Assembly: GCA_019314185.1 (NCBI GenBank)
Contig: JAFCZU010000170.1
Coordinates: 1-6,930 of the forward strand
Direction of reading: 5' to 3'
From: Deltaproteobacteria bacterium
Lineage (GTDB): Bacteria; Desulfobacterota; Desulfobacteria; Desulfobacterales; ETH-SRB1
DNA: 6,930 nt
In this document: positions 1 through 4,820 of the stretch, piece after piece
How positions within the stretch are numbered: the stretch's first letter is position 1
Layout: every line of letters begins with the position of its first letter
Notes under the pieces: model-generated
Seen by the model: only the letters and a program-made list of their open reading frames with translations
What the model was told of the DNA's origin: nothing
The model's database searches: none
Translations under genes and position numbers: made by a program

Positions 1-753
1 AACATTAAAACCCGACTCATGTGTAATCTGAAAAAGAACGCCATATTTTTTCAAGAGAAACAGTGCATATAACAACCTGTTATCTTCATTCAGATCATGA
101 AGGGGATAGTCGGACGAACTCCAATTTTTGATTATTTCTTTTATTTCGATTTCGGGAATAGGCGCTCCGGTATCCTCAATTTTGACATATACATGTGAAT
201 CATCATGACTTGTAGAAACAACCAGCTCCTTCAATTCGCTATCTTTCATAGAATCTACCGAATGTCTGATTATCGCCGACAGAAAAATGGAGTAATCGGC
301 TTTTGATCCTGATATTTCCGGAATTTCTCTGTCCAATATTAGTTTCTTTTTAATATTATGCTTAACATTCCGGTAAAACTGAAGAAATTTCATTTCAATC
401 TCTACAAGCTCGGACAAATTAATTCTTTGTAAGACAGTATTACTCAGGCTATGAAATTTTCCTGCCACATCATTAAACAAACTAAAAAGCCTGTTCGCTT
501 CTTTTGCAATCAAACCGGAATCATAAATTATTTTTTTGCAGCCTTCCAGGATTTCGGCATTTATATTATATTCATTATTTACAACAAGCTTAAGACGCTC
601 AGCCTTTGCCTCCAAAAGCTCAGAACGCCCCAAAATCCCATTTAAGGGGTTGGCAAAGTCGTGAATAATACCGGAAACAAGTTCCACAAAAGTTGATTCA
701 AATTCTTTTTCCAGTTTCTTGAAAACTTCTCTTTGTTCCTTGCTTCCATTCAT
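1..753 (-). CDS. Histidine-kinase-like protein with degenerate ATPase domain (partial, runs off left edge)
   Basis: An open frame of 251 codons begins at an ATG (751-753) and continues past the window edge, so the C-terminus is missing. Upstream of the ATG is a G-rich stretch (GGGGGT) that could serve as a weak ribosome site. Residues 20-50 form a DHp-type helix with an H-box, GIIHDFANPLNGILG, where His31 is the expected phospho-acceptor. Residues 150-251 resemble a HATPase_c fold but the ATP motifs are eroded. The N-box position reads SAIIRHSVDSM, with His164 where Asn normally binds Mg. The G1 box is DTGAP in place of DxGxG, and the G2 glycines are replaced by EDNRLL before LKKYG. No membrane segment or sensor domain precedes the H-box, so the protein looks cytoplasmic. 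It may be a histidine phosphotransferase of the ChpT/Spo0B style or a pseudokinase rather than an active kinase; this is inference. A receiver or other domain could follow off the edge. Confidence 0.8.
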   Translation of the reverse strand, partial: MNGSKEQREVFKKLEKEFESTFVELVSGIIHDFANPLNGILGRSELLEAKAERLKLVVNNEYNINAEILEGCKKIIYDSGLIAKEANRLFSLFNDVAGKFHSLSNTVLQRINLSELVEIEMKFLQFYRNVKHNIKKKLILDREIPEISGSKADYSIFLSAIIRHSVDSMKDSELKELVVSTSHDDSHVYVKIEDTGAPIPEIEIKEIIKNWSSSDYPLHDLNEDNRLLYALFLLKKYGVLFQITHESGFNV

Positions 754-774
754 TTTACCCCCAATTCAGGCATT

Positions 775-1122
775 GTCGAGTGGTCAAGCACTCAAGTTTC
801 GCACCCTTGATTTCTATCAATGTCAAGACGATAAGGGTTGAAAATAACATTTTTACAGCGAATTCATTTGCTTACATCTTGTAACCAGCACCCTGTGCGA
901 CATACATTATGATCAGGCGCAAAGAAGATATAACATATTGAATTTAACAACGTATTAAGCATCAATCTTATACTTAATTGATTGGCGCCGTTGTTAAAAC
1001 CACAGGCAGTATGTTTCGCTTTAAAATTTATTTTTAGCTCTTATCGTCTAACGCTTCGGCTAAATTAAAGAATGCGGAACTTGAATCAAGTAGTTGAATA
1101 GTCGAGTGGTTAACCACTCGAC
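775..1122. repeat. Long imperfect inverted repeat (foldback/MITE-like element) filling the spacer
   Basis: No gene is seen between 754 and 1127. Both ends of this stretch start inward with GTCGAGTGGT (775-784 and, on the other strand, 1122-1113). Blocks then recur in the same order on opposite strands. AAGTTYCGCAYYCTT is at 794-808 and again near 1067-1083. AGACGATAAG is at 826-835 and 1040-1049, both perfect. An AAAATAA-ATTTT run followed by AGCGAA is at 841-862 and 1015-1036. ACATAC is at 900-905 and 1009-1014. TTTAACAACG is at 943-952 and 989-998, also perfect. Small indels separate the blocks, so the arms have decayed. The element starts 22 bp upstream of the kinase-like start codon and ends 5 bp past the FliL-like stop. 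I see no clear target-site duplication and no transposase frame. It could be a dead MITE or a structured RNA or DNA region. Confidence 0.6.
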
Positions 1123-1124
1123 TA
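1099..1124. repeat. Perfect 26-bp palindrome downstream of the FliL-like stop
   Basis: The core GAGTGGTTAACCACTC extends symmetrically to 13 bp per arm without a mismatch. A related copy at 775-796, read on the minus strand, matches 18 of the central 22 positions but is no longer fully palindromic. The site lies three bases beyond the stop codon of the upstream gene. No T-tract follows on either strand, so a classical intrinsic terminator is not supported. It could be a transposon end, a dyad operator, or a transcript-end hairpin. Confidence 0.75.
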
Positions 1125-1127
1125 ATA

Positions 1128-1637
1128 TCACAATAAAACAAACTTGGTAAAGTACACATCTTTTATTATTTCATCATCCATAAATTTATTCAAGCTACTT
1201 TTAATTTCTTCTTTTAACTCCCTTTTGATTTCAGAAAACCCCGAAAGCTTTTTCAATGTATTATATATGTTCTTTCTTAACTCAATCTTCTTTTGTGACA
1301 ATTCCATCTTTTGATTCAACTCAACCACTACATCACAAATCAGCACTCTGTCTTTCCCGCGATCATCTTTCAAATAAACAATGAAGTCGTTAAAACATTC
1401 AAACCCTTCTTTACAAAATCCCTGGTCTCTAACCTCCTGCTTCTGAGTTCCGACCTCCGGCTTCTGACTTCCAACCTCCGACTTCTGACTTCCAACCTCC
1501 AGCTTCTGACTTCTGATTTCTGATCTCTGATCCATAACAAACCAGCTGCCTGCAAGCAACACAATACACAGACATGCGATCACCAGTTCCTTTTTTTTAT
1601 AATGTTCTTCAGCAACAATTCGTTTAAATACTGTCAT
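1128..1637 (-). CDS. FliL-like membrane protein with a repeat-encoded linker
   Basis: A 169-residue protein. A basic N-terminus (residues 1-17) is followed by one membrane helix (about 18-34, LVIACLCIVLLAGSWFV). A hydrophilic linker of 7-residue repeats (36-73, units such as SQKSEVG) comes next, then a C-terminal region (about 80-169) presumably in the periplasm. The C-terminal pattern resembles the FliL family: FIVYL, then ICDVVVEL, an amphipathic helix, and the ending DVYFTKFVLL, where FliL proteins typically end in VYFTxFVxQ. FliL associates with the flagellar stator and basal body. Its ATG lies inside the fliA 3' end (14-bp overlap), which suggests translational coupling and flagellar function; no strong Shine-Dalgarno is visible. 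The linker is encoded entirely by the 7-bp array at 1421-1532. Similarity is by pattern only, so a flagellar membrane protein of another type is possible. Confidence 0.75.
   Translation of the reverse strand: MTVFKRIVAEEHYKKKELVIACLCIVLLAGSWFVMDQRSEIRSQKLEVGSQKSEVGSQKPEVGTQKQEVRDQGFCKEGFECFNDFIVYLKDDRGKDRVLICDVVVELNQKMELSQKKIELRKNIYNTLKKLSGFSEIKRELKEEIKSSLNKFMDDEIIKDVYFTKFVLL
1421..1532 (-). repeat. 16-unit tandem array with 7-bp period inside the FliL-like gene
   Basis: On the plus strand the stretch divides into sixteen consecutive heptamers, for example TCTGACT, TCCAACC, TCCGACT and TCTGATC, with general form TCYRRYY; on the minus strand they read like AGTCAGA and GGTTGGA. A higher-order 21-bp period (three heptamers) is visible in the middle and gives the 7-residue protein repeat. 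Because 7 is not a multiple of 3 and the units lack stop combinations, at least two minus frames and one plus frame are open across it. The array matches residues 36-73 exactly, starting just after the membrane helix. Confidence 0.9.
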
Positions 1638-2346
1638 ATCTGAGTTTTTTCAAACTGCCCTTTAGTCTCAGTATTGCCTGAGAGTGAATCTGGCAAATTC
1701 TTGATTCTGTCAATTTCAGGGTCAGTCCTATTTCCTTCAATGTTAACTCCTCATAATAATAAAGAGACAGCACCAGTTTCTCTTTTTTGGGAAGTGAATC
1801 TATTGCATTCTTCAATATATTTTTAAGTTCCCTGCCGGCAAGAAGGAAAAAAGGATTGTTTTGATTAATTTTTTCCAACACATCATGCCTGCCGTATTTT
1901 ACAAAGTAGCTCGAGGGCAAATCATCATTGCTCAGAATACTAACACTTCTTGCTTCATCAAGTAATTTATAATAATTATCAAGTGATATACCAAGATAAT
2001 GCGAAACTTCTTCATCATTTGGATGACGTCCGAACTTTTTCCGCAACACCTCAAATGCATCTTTCAACATCGTTTCTTTGCTTCTAACCGATCTGGGCGC
2101 ATCATCTCTCGCTCTTAATTCATCCAGTATTGCCCCACGAATCCTGAACTGCGCATATGTTTCAAACCGCACCTTCTTTGTTTCGTCAAATTTTTCCAGA
2201 GCCGACATCAATCCTATTATGCCGGCATTGACCAAATCATCTGTGTCCACATGATCAGGAAGTCTCAAGGCAATCCTGCCGACAATGTTCTTAACAAGGG
2301 GCACATATTTAATTATCAGCTTTTCGCGTTTTTTTTTATCAGTCAT
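1624..2346 (-). CDS. fliA: RNA polymerase sigma-28 family factor (FliA/WhiG type)
   Basis: A 240-residue sigma factor, normal length for FliA. Region 2 spans about residues 10-80, with DLVNAGIIGLMSALEKFD (core binding) and FETYAQFRIRGAILDELR (-10 recognition helix). Region 3 is about 92-135 (FGRHPNDEEVSHYLGIS). Region 4 is about 178-235, with the helix-turn-helix LTLKEIGLTLKLTESRICQI for the -35 element. FliA directs late flagellar and chemotaxis genes, and the position behind flhA-flhF-flhG is typical of polar-flagellum clusters. The segment after region 2.4 reads RARDDAPRSVR where family members usually have DWVPRS, so the conserved Trp is absent. No clear Shine-Dalgarno precedes the ATG, and a 212-bp MITE-like element lies 26 bp upstream, which may change how the gene is transcribed. 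The stop overlaps the start of the FliL-like gene. Confidence 0.95.
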   Translation of the reverse strand: MTDKKKREKLIIKYVPLVKNIVGRIALRLPDHVDTDDLVNAGIIGLMSALEKFDETKKVRFETYAQFRIRGAILDELRARDDAPRSVRSKETMLKDAFEVLRKKFGRHPNDEEVSHYLGISLDNYYKLLDEARSVSILSNDDLPSSYFVKYGRHDVLEKINQNNPFFLLAGRELKNILKNAIDSLPKKEKLVLSLYYYEELTLKEIGLTLKLTESRICQIHSQAILRLKGSLKKLRYDSI

Positions 2347-2362
2347 TTTTGTATAAATTCAG

Positions 2363-2371
2363 CCGTAAAGG
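2363..2371. repeat. Left 9-bp direct repeat (putative target-site duplication)
   Basis: CCGTAAAGG here is repeated exactly at 2584-2592, on either side of a segment with terminal inverted repeats. This is the arrangement expected of a target-site duplication. It lies 17 bp upstream of the fliA start codon. The bases GG/CC could instead belong to the inverted repeat ends, which would leave a 6-bp duplication, CGTAAA. Confidence 0.65.
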
Positions 2372-2583
2372 TATCTTCTCAATAAATCCGGGCAGCTAAT
2401 TTCAGCTTGATTCTCAGTTAGCAAGTGTTTGTTCACCACGAAGTGCACGAAGAAACACGAAGTTATTGTTTTTTTATTGGATTTCTTCGTGACCTTCGTG
2501 ATCTTCGTGGTAAAACAATCATAACGAAATGTTTGCTCACAGTCCTGAAATACAACTCATGCCCGGACTTTTTGAGAACTTAC
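2372..2583. mobile_element. MITE-like non-autonomous element, 212 bp
   Basis: The spacer between flhG and fliA (2347-2713) has no gene. The left end (2372-2394) contains TTCTCAATAAATCCGGGCA, and the right end (2560-2582), read on the other strand, contains TTCTCAAAAAGTCCGGGCA. These agree at 17 of 19 positions, and at 19 of 23 over the full ends. Exact 9-bp direct repeats flank the segment. The middle carries an inverted CACGAAG array able to form a long hairpin. There is no transposase frame, so mobility would need an enzyme supplied elsewhere; the duplication length alone does not identify the parent IS family. An insertion here separates fliA from flhG and may alter read-through or supply a processing hairpin. 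A plain structured untranslated region is the alternative. Confidence 0.65.
2435..2511. repeat. Inverted array of CACGAAG units (9-bp period) inside the MITE-like element
   Basis: The left arm (2435-2462) has three CACGAAG units at spacings of 10 and 9 bp, and the right arm (2485-2511) has three CTTCGTG units every 9 bp. Each unit can pair with its mirror partner. The outermost pair, ACCACGAAG with CTTCGTGGT, is 9 bp without a mismatch. The loop (2463-2484) is T-rich. On RNA this would be a long hairpin in the flhG-fliA transcript, if both genes share one. Confidence 0.85.
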
Positions 2584-2592
2584 CCGTAAAGG
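2584..2592. repeat. Right 9-bp direct repeat (putative target-site duplication)
   Basis: This is the exact second copy of CCGTAAAGG, directly outside the right terminal inverted repeat of the 212-bp element. From here to the flhG stop (2593-2713) the DNA is AT-rich. I see no gene, no T-tract terminator and no promoter good enough to call. Confidence 0.65.
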
Positions 2593-2713
2593 CACTAACA
2601 TTCTAAAATAATTATTTATTTTTTATGCACAGTAAAACTGCAATATCTGTAAATTCTTTGCTTTTATATAAGGTTTTGAAAAACATGTCTTTTCTTTGTG
2701 ACTGGCTGAACTA

Positions 2714-3595
2714 TTAGCCATTATTGTCAATGTTAGACCTGCCAAAGAATTTAATAGTTCCGTTTTCATAATCTTTCGGATGTTTCAGACACAACTTTTC
2801 GATAATTTTAACCATGCTTTTACTCGCCTTTGAATCAGAGAAAATCTCTGTCAGCAATCTTTGTTTCCTTATTGCTTTTGAAACATTTTGATCATAAGGA
2901 ATATACCCTAAATACTCGATTGGAAGACCAAGAAAATGATTTGTCGCATTGCTTAATCTCGTGTAAACTTCTACAGCTTCATTCGAGTTTTTAACCATGT
3001 TGACAAGCAGCATAAAGCACTTTGCTTTATAACCCTGATAAAGCATTTTGATTAAGGCGTAAGCATCCGTCAATGACGTGGGTTCAGATGAAACAACTAC
3101 AATAATTTCCTTGGCCGCCATATTAAAATACATGACGTTGTCGGTAATCCCAGCAGCTGTATCGATAAGCATAAAATCGAAATCTTCATCCAATTCATCC
3201 AGCTCTTCCAACAAAGTAAACTTCTGCCCTTTTGATAACTCAACCATCCCCTGGACTCCTGAAGTCGCCGGTAGAATCTTGATGCCTCCCGGACCTTCGA
3301 CAATAGCCTCAGACAGGGTTTTTTCGCCGCGAAGAACGTGGGATAAATTATATTTCGTAGTAATACCAAGAATCACGTCTACGTTAGCCAGCCCTGTATC
3401 TGCGTCAAGCAATAAAGTTCTTTTTCCCATTTTCGAAAAAATATATGCAAGATTCGCTGTTATACTTGTTTTTCCAACACCCCCTTTGCCGCTGGTAACA
3501 GCAATAACACGAGTATTGCCATTATATCTTTTTCGTTCAATTACAGGGGAAACCCCATTATCCTTCATTTTTCTTAAAACTCCTGCCTGATCCAC
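2714..3595 (-). CDS. flhG: Flagellar number regulator, MinD/ParA-type ATPase FlhG (FleN/YlxH)
   Basis: A 293-residue ATPase of usual length. The N-terminus carries DQAGVLR (residues 2-8), which fits the DQAxxLR motif with which FlhG stimulates the FlhF GTPase. The deviant Walker A is GKGGVGKT (36-43), with both lysines present. DADTGLANVD (64-73) is the switch I region and DTAAGI (145-150) switch II. The C-terminal helix around 257-270 (SKSMVKIIEKLC) could be the amphipathic membrane-targeting segment seen in MinD relatives. ATP-bound FlhG dimers bind the membrane and limit flagellar number together with FlhF. The start is GTG at 3593-3595, chosen because a strong AAGGAGGT lies 8 bp upstream and the N-terminal motif begins at once. 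The gene lies 79 bp after flhF, across an inverted 7-bp-period array. Confidence 0.95.
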   Translation of the reverse strand: MDQAGVLRKMKDNGVSPVIERKRYNGNTRVIAVTSGKGGVGKTSITANLAYIFSKMGKRTLLLDADTGLANVDVILGITTKYNLSHVLRGEKTLSEAIVEGPGGIKILPATSGVQGMVELSKGQKFTLLEELDELDEDFDFMLIDTAAGITDNVMYFNMAAKEIIVVVSSEPTSLTDAYALIKMLYQGYKAKCFMLLVNMVKNSNEAVEVYTRLSNATNHFLGLPIEYLGYIPYDQNVSKAIRKQRLLTEIFSDSKASKSMVKIIEKLCLKHPKDYENGTIKFFGRSNIDNNG

Positions 3596-3602
3596 CTAAA
3601 CC

Positions 3603-3610
3603 ACCTCCTT
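3603..3610 (-). promoter_or_regulatory. Strong ribosome binding site for flhG
   Basis: Read on the minus strand, AAGGAGGT ends seven to eight bases before the GTG start of flhG. It is by far the best Shine-Dalgarno in the window and fixes the non-ATG start. It sits directly beyond the end of the inverted heptamer array, so folding of that array in the mRNA could affect access to it; that effect is inferred. Confidence 0.85.
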
Positions 3611-3612
3611 TA

Positions 3613-3696
3613 CAGGGGTCGGGTTTCGGGGATCAGGGATCAGGCTGTTACGCCTGTCCCCTGGCCCCTGTTCCCTAACCTCTGTTCCCTGATCCC
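3613..3696. repeat. Inverted array with 7-bp period between flhF and flhG
   Basis: On the plus strand four heptamers (CAGGGGT, CGGGTTT, CGGGGAT, CAGGGAT) run from 3613 to 3640. CAGGC, a TGTTAC loop and GCCTG follow at 3641-3656. On the minus strand six heptamers (GGGATCA, GGGAACA, GAGGTTA, GGGAACA, GGGGCCA, GGGGACA) fill 3655-3696. The two halves pair in register at about 23 of 33 positions, giving a large imperfect hairpin. The minus-strand half begins inside flhF and provides its last six codons (GSGNRG) and its stop. No T-tract follows, so it is not read as a terminator. Confidence 0.85.
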
Positions 3697-4820
3697 ACTA
3701 TCAGCCTTGCAAGCTTTGCAGGATCCATTTCATTTAAATCTTGAGGAACTTTTTGTCCATTAGCAACGTAAAACACCGGTTTGCCAACATGATCAATAAC
3801 ATTGTAAATTGAACCAAATTTTTTTGAATCATCCAACTTAGTAAATATGATATTATCATAGTTTATAACACCAAATCTCGCTACAGCATCCATCATGCTT
3901 TCCTGACTTGATGTCATGCTTAAAACAAGATTCGTTTCCATAAAAAGATCTGTCGTAAAACATTTCTTCAATTTCAACAAATAACTTTCATCACCACGAC
4001 TTTTCCCTGGCGTATCTATCAGCACAACATCTTTATCGGCAAACTTGTTCAAAACTCTTTCTAATTCCTTTTTTTCAGAAGCAACTTCCATGTGAACACC
4101 CATGATATCAGCATATCTTTTCAGTTGTTCCACCGCGCCTATTCGATAGGTATCCATTGTTATGATACCTATATTTAATTTATCTCCAAACAAACAACGC
4201 GCTGCCAGCTTTGCCAGGGTTGTTGTTTTTCCATCACCTGCCGGACCGACAAAAACGGAGATCCTCTTTTTCCCCGTATTCCTGCCCGTATTTTTATAAA
4301 AAGAAGCAATAGATTGTTTCATCATATTCTCAACATCTGATAGAGTATAATGATAATTATCCGGATCTTCCGCCCGGCCATCCTTCTTCAACTCCTCTAT
4401 TAATGCGCAAGTACATTGTTTAGATATACCTGTCGAAAGCAGGTGATAATAAACTTTTGACAAAGAAGAAGAAATTCTTCCATTATTTTGAATGCCAAAA
4501 ACATCAAACAGAAGATTCATTGTCTCCTTTATCTCAGCCAGCTCGGCATAAACACCCCCTTGCTTTTTGAAATCCTTAATAAAGGATTTCAAATCATTAA
4601 CATCCGACCTGATTATGGAAAAAGCATCTAATTCCTCTTTTTCGCATTTTTCAACTTCACTTTCTTTTAAAATTTCATACTTATCATCCCTCGCGGCAAC
4701 CACCTCAAGTCTGCCATTCAGACTTCTGCTGGAAAGGACTATGGCATCCCTGCCCATATCCGCCTTTATCTTCCGCATAGCCTCAGTTATACTCAACGCA
4801 TCATATCTTTTAATCTGCAT
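3675..4820 (-). CDS. flhF: Flagellar biosynthesis SRP-type GTPase FlhF
   Basis: A 381-residue protein of typical length. The N-terminal part (about 1-110) includes the FlhF-specific opening MQIKRYDALSITEAMRKIKADMG and a charged linker. An N-type helical segment (about 115-180) and the G domain (about 186-376) follow. Nucleotide motifs are G1 GPAGDGKTTTLAKLAA (192-207), DTYRIGAVEQLKRYA (223-237), G3 DTPGKS (269-274), G4 TKLDD (327-331) and the closing NGQKVPQDL (354-362). FlhF marks the pole and recruits the first basal-body parts; its GTPase is stimulated by FlhG, encoded next. G3 differs from the usual DTAGRS, and G1 has Asp where Val is common. The start codon overlaps the flhA 3' end by 11 bp, so translation is probably coupled. 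The last six residues come from a 7-bp-period repeat array. Confidence 0.96.
   Translation of the reverse strand: MQIKRYDALSITEAMRKIKADMGRDAIVLSSRSLNGRLEVVAARDDKYEILKESEVEKCEKEELDAFSIIRSDVNDLKSFIKDFKKQGGVYAELAEIKETMNLLFDVFGIQNNGRISSSLSKVYYHLLSTGISKQCTCALIEELKKDGRAEDPDNYHYTLSDVENMMKQSIASFYKNTGRNTGKKRISVFVGPAGDGKTTTLAKLAARCLFGDKLNIGIITMDTYRIGAVEQLKRYADIMGVHMEVASEKKELERVLNKFADKDVVLIDTPGKSRGDESYLLKLKKCFTTDLFMETNLVLSMTSSQESMMDAVARFGVINYDNIIFTKLDDSKKFGSIYNVIDHVGKPVFYVANGQKVPQDLNEMDPAKLARLIVGSGNRG

Noticed and set aside
451..645. Short plus-strand open frame
   Set aside because: It lies opposite the H-box region of the kinase-like gene, whose motifs are clear; no support for a separate gene.
980..1000. 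TGGCGC followed by a GTTGTTAA stretch as a sigma-54 promoter
   Set aside because: The -12 GC element is missing, and the sequence is part of the inverted repeat arm.
1047..1060. GTCTAAC/GTTAGAC motif resembling an integron attC core site
   Set aside because: No complementary partner site at a suitable distance and no integrase or cassette array; the motif is better explained as part of the inverted repeat 775-1122.
2435..2511. Possible CRISPR-like repeats (CACGAAG)
   Set aside because: The units are 7 bases with 2-3-base gaps and occur in both orientations, with no spacers, so they are not a CRISPR array.
2703..2720. TGGCT/AGCCA hairpin at the flhG stop codon
   Set aside because: The stem is only 5 bp and no T-tract follows on either strand, so it is not supported as an intrinsic terminator.
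3078..3590. Long plus-strand open frame opposite flhG
   Set aside because: It is antisense to a well-recognised ATPase gene and has low-complexity serine-rich composition, so it is a shadow frame.
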